Made by a program: the position numbers and the translations under genes. Shown here one piece after another: positions 9,126-16,902 of a stretch of 64,000 bases of DNA (its first letter is position 1; the number at the start of each line of letters is the position of its first letter). Source of the DNA: Nostoc sp. XA010 (GTDB taxonomy: Bacteria; Cyanobacteriota; Cyanobacteriia; Cyanobacteriales; Nostocaceae); the NCBI RefSeq assembly GCF_020829625.1, contig NZ_JAIVFX010000021.1:1-64000 (forward strand), given 5' to 3'. The notes under the pieces were generated by a model. The model was not told where the DNA came from. It did not search any database and was given only the letters and a program-made list of their open reading frames with translations.

Positions 9126-9515
9126 ATGCTTAACCCACTACAAACAGTCACCCTCCGCGCCTTTTTAACAGCTTTGGTAGAATCAAATTCTTCTTTACCA
9201 ATAGCTTTACAGCAGGAAATCAATAAAGTTGGTGAAATGTTTGCAAATACATCATCAAAAGATGATGCCCTTAACCGTTTGTTAGAATTGGCAGAAAACG
9301 ACTGTCTTAAAGCGTCTTACTATAATGCACGAAAAAATATTCAGACGGAATATACAACTCAAGAACTCAACAAATACGATAAACCCAGTCAGCAGAATCA
9401 ACCTACAATACCCACAGATCATCTTAGCAATATTGCGATCGCAATTTTTAAAGATCCTGATTCCAGCGCTGAAGCTAAGAAGCACAAATCAGAAATTATC
9501 GCCAAAAATTATTAA
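9126..9515 (+). CDS. Small helical protein upstream of a membrane protein, unknown function
   Basis: A 129-residue protein. Residues about 1-75 look like a compact helical bundle (PLQTVTLRAFLTALVESNSS, then DALNRLLELAEND); the remainder is polar and probably flexible. No signal peptide or membrane segment. Its stop and the start of the next gene overlap as TAATG, so the two are translationally coupled. Small helical N-terminal modules of this size act as adaptor (effector-associated) domains in cyanobacterial conflict systems with CHAT, NACHT or TIR proteins; I raise that as a hypothesis only. No good ribosome site precedes the ATG. Confidence 0.6.
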   Translation: MLNPLQTVTLRAFLTALVESNSSLPIALQQEINKVGEMFANTSSKDDALNRLLELAENDCLKASYYNARKNIQTEYTTQELNKYDKPSQQNQPTIPTDHLSNIAIAIFKDPDSSAEAKKHKSEIIAKNY

Positions 9516-10795
9516 TGTCTAAAATAGACTATCTCACCCTAGACCTATTCATTTATAATCTTGCAGATGCTTCGAGCAATACGCAAGATTATTGGTCAAA
9601 GCTTGCAGAACAACTTAAAGAACAACTTAAACAAAAGGGATTCTCAGCTAAACCCAACGATGAAGATCGACAACGCCTTGATTTCTGGAAGAAAATTTCA
9701 ACTGCTATTGATGGTTCTTACAGTCAAGCGAATTTTGATGATAGTAACTGCCTACGTTATAGCTGCTCTATCGATCAAGAAGTTGAATTATCTGATATTG
9801 AGCATACCTTAACTCAAATCAAAGATTTAAACCTTATACCAGAAATTGGCAATTTAGCACCTGGAATTTCAGAAAATGGCTACTTAGGGCAAACTTGGAT
9901 GATATCAGGCTGGACAGACCCAGCTAATAACCCAATTCCTGAAGCAAACGCTCATCAAGCTTACAAAGCCATAATTCCACAAGGACACCAACATCAAAAT
10001 TTAGGAGAATTTTTAGGCGCTACAGTCTATGAAATGTGGCGTAGTGAAGGGCGTTGGGACAAAATCGAAAAAGACAGTCATGTAATAGTTGTTTTCTATC
10101 CTGATGAACCTACATTTCAAAAAGCTAGTAAATTTTATAATTCATGGAAATACTTATTTTACTGTAGACATAAAATCCTTTGGGCTTATGAACAGGGTCG
10201 GGAACTAAAATTAAGGCTGTTAGAGAAATATAAGCATAGTTTAATAGACCAGAATAATTTAAAAACTTTATCAACCAAAGGATTGCAAGAGCTAAAAAGC
10301 GAATTGCAAAAAAACATTAATACTATATTTAATTACATCCAAGATATAAACCTGCTACAAACTCAACAGCACACAGTTGAAGTTAATGAGCGTAACTACG
10401 AAAAACACTGTAAAGACAATTTTACAACCGAGAAATTTTTAGAAGAATTTAGCAAGATAGTCAAAGACAAATATCAGGTACAATTAGAAAAAGACTATCT
10501 CGGTCTAAATCCAGGATTAGCAATATTAGAAAACTTGACCGCTACAATTCGCGGCATGGTGGAGATAGAGCAAGCACAGCGCGATCGCAACCTCAACACT
10601 AATATTGCTATTGTAGGTATTGGACTAGCAACAAGCCAGATTGCATCCTCTGTCATTCTCGCTCAACAAACTCCACCTAAAGATATTCTTTTCTACCAAA
10701 CAAAAGCTTTTTGGTACAGTATTGGCACAGGTGCGATCGCCAGCCTTGTTTTCTGGATTATTCTAACCAAAATCCTGCCCCGGCTTCGTCGTTAA
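9515..10795 (+). CDS. Protein with soluble N-terminal domain, coiled coil and two C-terminal membrane helices
   Basis: A 426-residue protein. Residues about 1-215 form a mixed soluble domain (YLTLDLFIYNLADAS near the start; VIVVFYPDEPTF about 195). Residues about 225-355 are predicted helical or coiled coil (LSTKGLQELKSELQKNINTI). Two membrane segments lie at the end: about 362-385 (IAIVGIGLATSQIASSVILA) and 398-420 (YSIGTGAIASLVFWIILTKI), then a basic tail. This long-helix-plus-two-membrane-segments layout resembles CorA-type channels, but I see no GMN motif, so it is not a standard magnesium channel. Coupling to the 129-aa gene and position behind a CHAT protease suggest a possible membrane effector; that is inference. 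Confidence 0.6.
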   Translation: MSKIDYLTLDLFIYNLADASSNTQDYWSKLAEQLKEQLKQKGFSAKPNDEDRQRLDFWKKISTAIDGSYSQANFDDSNCLRYSCSIDQEVELSDIEHTLTQIKDLNLIPEIGNLAPGISENGYLGQTWMISGWTDPANNPIPEANAHQAYKAIIPQGHQHQNLGEFLGATVYEMWRSEGRWDKIEKDSHVIVVFYPDEPTFQKASKFYNSWKYLFYCRHKILWAYEQGRELKLRLLEKYKHSLIDQNNLKTLSTKGLQELKSELQKNINTIFNYIQDINLLQTQQHTVEVNERNYEKHCKDNFTTEKFLEEFSKIVKDKYQVQLEKDYLGLNPGLAILENLTATIRGMVEIEQAQRDRNLNTNIAIVGIGLATSQIASSVILAQQTPPKDILFYQTKAFWYSIGTGAIASLVFWIILTKILPRLRR

Positions 10796-10921
10796 ATTCA
10801 GCCGTGTAAAACTAGGAATTTTTAGAAGATAATCTTCCTTGTGTAATGCAATCGCGCCAACGATCTAACAACTCAGGGCTGGCGCGATCGCCATCACAAC
10901 ATTACTGATAAAATATCGAGA

Positions 10922-11860
10922 ATGCGAGAACTTTACCCAGCGATCAAGCCTTACTTAGAAAGTAGTTTACAGGTTTCTGACCTTCATACCATTCATTTTG
11001 AAGAGTCAGGGAACCCCCAAGGTCAACCCATTGTTTTGCTGCATGGGGGCCCTGGTGGTGGATGTCCAGCTTTTTATCGGCAATATTTTCACCCCGAAAA
11101 ATGGCGGTTAGTGATGTTTGACCAGCGCGGTTGTGGTCAAAGTACGCCCCATGCAGAATTACGAGAAAACACCACTTGGGATTTAGTTAGTGATATCGAA
11201 AAACTGCGCCAACATTTAGGTATAGAAAAGTGGGTAGTCTTCGGTGGAAGTTGGGGTAGCACTTTATCATTAGCCTACAGTCAAACCCATCCCTCTCGCT
11301 GCGCGGGATTAATTCTGCGTGGTATCTTCATGCTGAGGCAAAAAGAGTTGCGCTGGTTTTACCAAGAGGGTGCTAACTATATTTTTCCTGATGCTTGGGA
11401 AGAATATCTCAAACCAATTCCCGTAGATGAACGTGATGATTTAATCGCAGCATATTACAAACGCTTGACCAATCCAGATTTAGAAATTCAATTAACAGCA
11501 GCGCGTGCTTGGTCAATTTGGGAAGCTAGTACCAGTAGACTTTTCTTTGACCCAGAACTCATGCAAAAGTTTGGCGAGAGTGAATTTGCTTCAGCTTTCG
11601 CACGTATTGAATGCCATTACTTCATGAATAAGGGATTTTTGGAAACAGAAGATCAATTACTCTTAAATGTAGACCGCATTCGCCATATTCCGGCTGTAAT
11701 TGTTCAGGGACGCTATGATGTAGTCTGCCCAACGGTATCAGCTTGGGAATTACATCGGGCTTGGCCAGAAGCCGAATTTATTGTGGTTCCTGATGCAGGG
11801 CATTCGATGAGTGAACCAGGAATTCGTAGTGCTTTGATTGAGGCAACAGATAGTATATAG
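10922..11860 (+). CDS. pip: Proline iminopeptidase (alpha/beta hydrolase, peptidase S33)
   Basis: Releases N-terminal proline from peptides in the cytoplasm. The fold's landmarks are all visible: HGGPGG oxyanion-hole motif (residues 41-46), DQRG (67-70), nucleophile elbow GGSWGS with Ser110, Asp266 in GRYDVVCP and His294 in DAGHSMSE. At 312 residues it is about normal length. The gene's last codons (ATA TAG) lie inside a miniature repeat element, so the natural C-terminus has probably been replaced by a few element-encoded residues and an element-encoded stop. All catalytic residues lie upstream, so it should be active. The start fits the family N-terminus (MRELYPAIKPY). Single-gene unit. Confidence 0.93.
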   Translation: MRELYPAIKPYLESSLQVSDLHTIHFEESGNPQGQPIVLLHGGPGGGCPAFYRQYFHPEKWRLVMFDQRGCGQSTPHAELRENTTWDLVSDIEKLRQHLGIEKWVVFGGSWGSTLSLAYSQTHPSRCAGLILRGIFMLRQKELRWFYQEGANYIFPDAWEEYLKPIPVDERDDLIAAYYKRLTNPDLEIQLTAARAWSIWEASTSRLFFDPELMQKFGESEFASAFARIECHYFMNKGFLETEDQLLLNVDRIRHIPAVIVQGRYDVVCPTVSAWELHRAWPEAEFIVVPDAGHSMSEPGIRSALIEATDSI

Positions 11861-12004
11861 CAATCCTATTTGATTTCTGAATCACTCGTAGAGGTAAGGG
11901 ACTGGGGACTGGGGACTGGGAACTGGGGACTGGGGACTGGGGACTGGGAAGAAGGAATAAAGGTGTACTGAGTTTTGTTCAAAAATCAAATATGAGTCCT
12001 ATAG
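11856..12004. mobile_element. Miniature inverted-repeat element with TA ends (copy A)
   Basis: The left end tatagcaatcctatttgatt and the right end (as reverse complement tataggactcatatttgatt) form imperfect terminal inverted repeats of about 28 bp. The interior has 7-bp ggggact repeats (11897-11949). A second copy in opposite orientation sits at 25837-26101. Reading-frame reconstruction at that copy indicates a short TA duplication, as made by IS630/Tc1-type transposases. It encodes nothing itself but supplies the pip stop codon. Confidence 0.7.
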
Positions 12005-12410
12005 TACTTCTCAATTAAGTCGTTGAAATCACGCCACTTATGGAATTGCCGATATAAAAACTTGGTTAGCTTTACTATGGATTTATAATGGATTTTACAC
12101 TTAATAAATAGACCCATACTCACCATCAAATAAATGTAAACATAGATGATGCTTTACGTTTAATGTTTACTTATTTTAATTAGCGATGCCTACGGCGGGC
12201 TACGCCTACGCAGTTGTTTTAACTATAGCTACTTATTGAAAATCTCTCAAGTTGCTTCCAGGCTTTTTGAAGAAGTAGCTAACCATAAATCAATTCAAAT
12301 TTGTAGTAAAGACTTTAGTCTTGAGAAACCTTACTATAAGCGATAAATCGCTCACTACCAACTAAGATTTTATCGTAAGTTTAATTATGATACCTAATTA
12401 ATGTATTTTT
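12005..12410. other. AT-rich intergenic region with one palindromic repeat
   Basis: No gene is seen. At 12184-12212 lies a palindromic repeat containing gcctacggcgggctacgcc, a class that also occurs inside pbpC. The rest is AT-rich and featureless to me. Confidence 0.6.
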
Positions 12411-12860
12411 CTATACTGAATTAGCATCTCGAAATGCACAAAAGTGAGATTTGACCTGGAAAAAACCTTTAAGGATTCGTTTGAGTGAATTAAACTTAAC
12501 CCACCTGATAGCTGTAGCCGCTTCTACCCACTGCCGTTTTCTTTTACTTGCTTCTGGATAATCTTCACTCAGCATTTCAACTGGTAACAGATACATCTTT
12601 ACTCGGTAAGTTTTGCCACCTTTGCGGTATTTGTAACTACCGAGTTCATTAGTATCTACCTGCCCAATTACCCCTGCTTCTTCCCACGCCTCTTTGGCTG
12701 CTGAAGCGGGCGGACTCATCCCATTAGGAATATCTCCTTTCGGAATTACCCAGTGTTGAAAATTACGGGTTGTGATTAGCAAGATTTCGACTTTGCCATT
12801 GTTCACTCTATAAGGAATCACCCCAGACTGTTTAAACACTTTGCTGATTTTTCGACTCAT
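12411..12860 (-). CDS. NUDIX hydrolase
   Basis: A 149-residue pyrophosphohydrolase-fold protein. The Nudix box is at about residues 42-64: GDIPNGM, then SPPASAAKEAWEEAGV. The REUxEE helix is present (KEAWEEAG, with Lys for Arg), but the first box Glu (G-x5-E) is Met. The N-terminus QSGVIPYR and the KGDIP turn resemble the diphosphoinositol/diadenosine polyphosphate hydrolase branch, where this part of the box is often altered. The substrate is unknown but is likely a nucleoside or inositol polyphosphate. It is flanked by long AT-rich gaps and appears monocistronic. Confidence 0.85.
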   Translation of the reverse strand: MSRKISKVFKQSGVIPYRVNNGKVEILLITTRNFQHWVIPKGDIPNGMSPPASAAKEAWEEAGVIGQVDTNELGSYKYRKGGKTYRVKMYLLPVEMLSEDYPEASKRKRQWVEAATAIRWVKFNSLKRILKGFFQVKSHFCAFRDANSV

Positions 12861-13283
12861 GTAATTTGCATCCTTTACGGTCTAGCTTTTTTGTACAACG
12901 TTTATTTCAAAAAGTCTAGAGCTGATACTGGATAAATTTTAGTTAACTTTAGGTTATGAAAAGATTAAAGTATTTTCTCAACCATAAAAGTTAATTATTG
13001 AAAGTTATTGATTGTTGAAGTAGCACCGCACATTTATGCACCCCTACCGCAAGGCGGAAGTCAAAAGTCAAAAGTCACGCATAATTAATTGTATTCCAAG
13101 CTTTTGTGCCATTTGAAATGGTATGCTTATTTCTGCTGTGCTGTACTAGGTTTGTAACCTTATAAATATAAAATCAATTGCTGTAAAAGGTGTACTTCTG
13201 ATGGCTGATTGACAAATATAGCACTATTCAAAACATTAGATATTCTATAAGCCTTAATGCCAAAATATCTGCCATCAATTTAA
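12861..13283. other. Intergenic region with a short dispersed repeat
   Basis: No gene is seen. Around 13042-13090 is the sequence accgcaaggcggaagtcaaa followed by tandem gtcaaaa units; a close relative occurs at about 28648-28710 between ytfQ and ytfR. Confidence 0.6.
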
Positions 13284-14255
13284 CTAACTTGACTTTTTCA
13301 GATTTTGGTAGATATACAACGAAGATATTGTATTTAAATCTACTTCTTTACCCTCGTTTTCATGCTCGTTAGTATTTTTAAACAGTATTGTAAACGCACC
13401 AGCACCTAACATATCTTGAGGAAATATCCGATAACAAGGCATCGTAGTTAAATGCGACTGATATTTGGCTAAATCACCAATTTCTACTGCCTGAAACTGG
13501 GAAAAGCGTTCCAAAAACCATTCGCAAACTTGCTCATTTTCTTCGGGTGAATATGTGCAGGTCATATAAGCAAGATAGCCTTGTGGTGAAACAAGTTTAG
13601 CGGAGTTAGCTATAATACGTTTTTGCCGATTTGCGCTCTTATTAATAGCGGTCGGGTGAAAACATCCGGGAGCTTTTTCACCTTTAGCCAGTAAAGATTG
13701 TCCAGTACAAGGAGCATCTACTATTACTAGATTGCTAGAATCGGTAAATATTTCGGCAAAAATACTCGAATCTCTGTTAACTACTGCACTAGGGCTAATC
13801 TGGCAACGCTTCAAATTAGAAATTAGCATTCCCAGGCGTTTGCCAATTACTTCATTACTAATGAGTAAGTCAGGTTGTAAAGCTTTCCAAGCGAAGATAC
13901 TTTTACCTCCTGGTGCGGCACACATATCAAAAACTAAACTTACTGGTACAGGAATAGCTAACAAAGTAGTAGCTGCAAACACCGAAGAAAAATCTAAACA
14001 ATAGAAATATCCTTGTTGATGCAAGGGATGCTGACCGGGTTTTTCTCCCAAACATAAACGGTCTATAAATTGTGGTTGCCAATAGGTTGGTGTTTCCACT
14101 GCCAAAGGCGAAACCTCTGGCTTTTCTTTACACCAAAGAATACTGGGTGAAAATGGCTGAGGATTCATTAAAGCCTCAATAAATTTTTCTTGGTCATCTA
14201 GATTAGTGAACAAACGCCGCGAGACTTTAAGTAATAAATTAGAAGGTTTTTCCAT
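13284..14255 (-). CDS. RNA m5C methyltransferase, NOL1/NOP2/Sun family
   Basis: Transfers a methyl group from S-adenosylmethionine to carbon 5 of cytidine in rRNA or tRNA. In order: the SAM-binding motif DMCAAPGGKS (about residue 110), the motif IV cysteine in VDAPCTGQSLL (about 180), and the motif VI cysteine, the covalent nucleophile, in MTCTYSPEENE (about 230). At 323 residues it is a minimal member without an obvious extra RNA-binding domain. Exact target (RsmB/RsmF-like or tRNA) cannot be decided from the sequence. The start ATG gives MEKPSNLLLKVSRRLF. It is divergent from the DUF2157 gene across about 160 bp. Confidence 0.9.
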   Translation of the reverse strand: MEKPSNLLLKVSRRLFTNLDDQEKFIEALMNPQPFSPSILWCKEKPEVSPLAVETPTYWQPQFIDRLCLGEKPGQHPLHQQGYFYCLDFSSVFAATTLLAIPVPVSLVFDMCAAPGGKSIFAWKALQPDLLISNEVIGKRLGMLISNLKRCQISPSAVVNRDSSIFAEIFTDSSNLVIVDAPCTGQSLLAKGEKAPGCFHPTAINKSANRQKRIIANSAKLVSPQGYLAYMTCTYSPEENEQVCEWFLERFSQFQAVEIGDLAKYQSHLTTMPCYRIFPQDMLGAGAFTILFKNTNEHENEGKEVDLNTISSLYIYQNLKKSS

Positions 14256-14419
14256 GTGGATTATTAATTACGAATTAGGAATTAGTACGTTGTATCAAAA
14301 TCAAAATAAAACTGTTACACAAGAACAATGTAATTAAGGCTTTTGGCTTCATACTCAAAATATAATGACCGCCATTGGGAACGCAATGGCCAAGCTACCC
14401 CACTGCACCGGAGAAGGTC

Positions 14420-15838
14420 ATGTTATTAGATAGTTTTCCGCAAAAATTACGCAAAGAAGCACAATTATGGAGGGATGAAGGATTAATTAGTTCTTCGCTA
14501 TATGAGGAAATAGCAGAACGTTATCAATTTAAGAACCTGGAAGCTGCTACACGCGATCGCAATAAAGCGATCGCAATTGCTATAGGCGGCATCCTTTTAT
14601 GCTTAGGCATAATTACCTTTGTAGCAGGAAACTGGCAGGGAGGATCACGGGAAGTCAAATTTATTTTGCTGATAAGTTTGTTTTTTGCGATCGCAATCAC
14701 TGGTTTTTACAATTGGATAACACCTGAAGGAAAGAAGCCACAAAAAAGCAAACGCTTACTGGGAGAGGCGTTGCTCATTTTAAGCGCCTTCATTTTCGGT
14801 GCAAATTTACTGCTGATGGCCCAGATGTTCAATATTGCTGGTTCAGCTTCCCAACTGTTTCTCGCCTGGGGGTTGGGCGTTGTAGTGATGGCCTTTAGTT
14901 TGTGCTTAAATTCTTTAGGAATTCTGTCAATTATCCTCGTAGAAATCGGCTATTGGACAGGATTAGAAGACCTGTGGTACGCTTCAGGTGAGCTAAATTG
15001 GTCGCGGTTAGTGGTGCAGCACATGCCTTTGTTGGCATGGCTGGTGTTTGTACCCTTAGCCTACTTCTGTCGATCGCGTTGGATTTTTGGTCTAGCAGCC
15101 TTTGTCTTTGCTAGTTCCTTACAAGCCAATCTTAATCCTCTACCACTGCTGAATTATGCTGATATAGCCCCTTGGGTGGCATCTTTTGCTTTTGCACTCC
15201 CACCTGCATTATTCTGGAGTTATGATGACTTGCTGTTTCCAAGCATAAATTACAGGTTGTTTCAATCTCTGGCCCGTAATTTAGCCTTGGTAAGCTTCGG
15301 CATTGTCTTTTATATCTTGTCTTTTCGTTGGGTGTGGGAATCTCCAAATTATGCTTATAATCAGCCTACGAATGTGACAAACTTATTCGAGTCTTTGCCG
15401 ATTATCGATTTGGGGATTCTCAGTGGCTTGGCGGTATTGCAATGGTTGTTTCTACTGCGTCAAAGAAATAACCCTCCGCGCCGTGAAGTCATTTTCACGA
15501 CTGCTGTCATTAGTACCTTTCTTGCCTTTATTACCGTAGTACCATTTTGGCATCAAACTATCAGCCGGATTGATGAACTTGGTGTTTTTATTTTCAATCT
15601 ACTTCTAGCAACATTAGCCTGGGGACTAATTCAAGAAGGATTGAAATTAAACAACAGAAGTTCCTTTTGGGGCGGTATGTTGTTAGTAACACTGCAAATT
15701 ATCAGTCGCGTGCAAGAGTACGATACCGATTTACTTTTCAAGTCCCTAGTTTTTATTTTGTGCGGTTCTGCTTTAATTAGCGCTGGACTCTGGTTTGAAC
15801 GCCGCTTACCTGGTGGTAGCTCGGCAAGTAAAAAGTAG
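14420..15838 (+). CDS. DUF2157 polytopic membrane protein
   Basis: A 473-residue inner-membrane protein. The N-terminal 60 residues are the cytosolic DUF2157 signature (LWRDEGLISSSLYEEIAERY). About a dozen hydrophobic helices follow (for example AIAIAIGGILLCLGIITFVA and FILLISLFFAIAITGFY). The ATG used here is preceded by GGAGAAGG; an upstream TTG would add 15 residues without a family match. The next same-strand gene encodes a GDYXXLXY-type protein. These two families recur side by side in bacteria and probably work together in the envelope, but the function is not established. Confidence 0.85.
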   Translation: MLLDSFPQKLRKEAQLWRDEGLISSSLYEEIAERYQFKNLEAATRDRNKAIAIAIGGILLCLGIITFVAGNWQGGSREVKFILLISLFFAIAITGFYNWITPEGKKPQKSKRLLGEALLILSAFIFGANLLLMAQMFNIAGSASQLFLAWGLGVVVMAFSLCLNSLGILSIILVEIGYWTGLEDLWYASGELNWSRLVVQHMPLLAWLVFVPLAYFCRSRWIFGLAAFVFASSLQANLNPLPLLNYADIAPWVASFAFALPPALFWSYDDLLFPSINYRLFQSLARNLALVSFGIVFYILSFRWVWESPNYAYNQPTNVTNLFESLPIIDLGILSGLAVLQWLFLLRQRNNPPRREVIFTTAVISTFLAFITVVPFWHQTISRIDELGVFIFNLLLATLAWGLIQEGLKLNNRSSFWGGMLLVTLQIISRVQEYDTDLLFKSLVFILCGSALISAGLWFERRLPGGSSASKK

Positions 15839-15934
15839 TGCAAAAAATGAAAGAATTCAGGAGTCAGAATTCAGAAGTCAGGAAAAGCGCAATCATAAAG
15901 TGATGGAGTTTCAAAATGGATGATTTTTCTTTGC

Positions 15935-15966
15935 ACTCCTAACTCCTAACTCCTAACTCCTAACTT
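15935..15966. repeat. Heptanucleotide tandem repeat (actccta)n
   Basis: Four to five head-to-tail copies of a 7-bp unit between the DUF2157 and GDYXXLXY genes. It belongs to the short tandem repeats typical of filamentous cyanobacteria. Confidence 0.85.
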
Positions 15967-16070
15967 CTTCTAAAATCTCTGTGCGTCAAAGTTTTTAAAG
16001 TTTCTCTGCGTTAGTCCTAATCTCGTTACTTTTGACCTCCTCAATCCCTCTGCTTTTTAGGACTACGCTC

Positions 16071-16781
16071 ATGACTAATAGTTCTTCTGAATCTAAAAAT
16101 AAAACCTTGTCTCCCGAAGCCGAATTTTCTAGTAAGGTGACTTTTCGGGATTACTTAATTGCTAGTGAACAAAAATCGAATAAGCGCTTACCTTTTTGGC
16201 GGTTACTAGCTCCCCTGGCGCTGCAAACAGGGCTAATTATGGCAGTACCAGCCCAAGCGCTTTATACAGACGTGACAGGTAAGACGGTGATTTTGCAAAC
16301 CGTACCTGTAAATCCTAACAATGTGCTAGAAGGTAACACCTTAGACTTAGATTACAATATATCCCGCACTGCAAATTTGAGCAGATTACCTGGTTGGCAA
16401 ACATTAGTCAGCAAAGGTCGTGGAAGTGGCAGAAGATTGCCTGAAGGAACCAACATCTACGTGACTTTGCAAGAGCAACTATCCACTGGTCGCGGTGTTC
16501 CTAAAGCTTGGAGACCGTTGCGAGTAAGTAGCGATCGCCCCACAACTTTAAGAGCCAATCAGGTAGCCTTAAAAGGTATTTATCAAGATGGCTCTGTTAA
16601 CTACGGCTTAGAAACATATTACATCCCAGAAAACCAACGGCAGCAGATTAGGAACGACTTACAAGCCCAACGTGCCCGTAGAGGACAAGTACCACCCATT
16701 GTAGTGAAGGCAAAAGTTGATCCACAGGGTAAGGCAGTGCCAGTTAGTATGTGGGTGCGCGATCGCAACTATCGCTTTTAA
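16071..16781 (+). CDS. GDYXXLXY-domain envelope protein
   Basis: A 236-residue protein with one N-terminal hydrophobic segment (about residues 45-65, LLAPLALQTGLIMAVPAQAL) that acts as signal anchor or signal peptide. The body carries the signature LEGNTLDLDYNIS, matching the G-x-x-x-x-L-x-Y core of the family. It lies downstream of the DUF2157 gene, the usual genomic partner, although a 230-bp gap with repeats separates them. The preferred start is the ATG giving MTNSSSESKN; an upstream TTG adds 13 residues with no support. Function unknown; likely works with the DUF2157 protein at the cytoplasmic membrane. Confidence 0.75.
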   Translation: MTNSSSESKNKTLSPEAEFSSKVTFRDYLIASEQKSNKRLPFWRLLAPLALQTGLIMAVPAQALYTDVTGKTVILQTVPVNPNNVLEGNTLDLDYNISRTANLSRLPGWQTLVSKGRGSGRRLPEGTNIYVTLQEQLSTGRGVPKAWRPLRVSSDRPTTLRANQVALKGIYQDGSVNYGLETYYIPENQRQQIRNDLQAQRARRGQVPPIVVKAKVDPQGKAVPVSMWVRDRNYRF

Positions 16782-16838
16782 TGGATTGCGAAAGTCCCTA
16801 CCTTCTCTGCGATCGCTTGCATTGAGCACTATCGTTTG

Positions 16839-16862
16839 CGAGGTGCTTAGAATAGCACCTCG
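16839..16862. terminator. Hairpin between convergent genes
   Basis: A perfect 9-bp stem (cgaggtgct / agcacctcg) with a 6-nt loop sits between the stops of the GDYXXLXY and RTX genes. It lacks a long T-run on either side, so it is a possible bidirectional terminator only. Confidence 0.5.
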
Positions 16863-16902
16863 TAAACCGTACCGCTTGGTGATGGCAAAGCCCTAATTCT
16901 GA

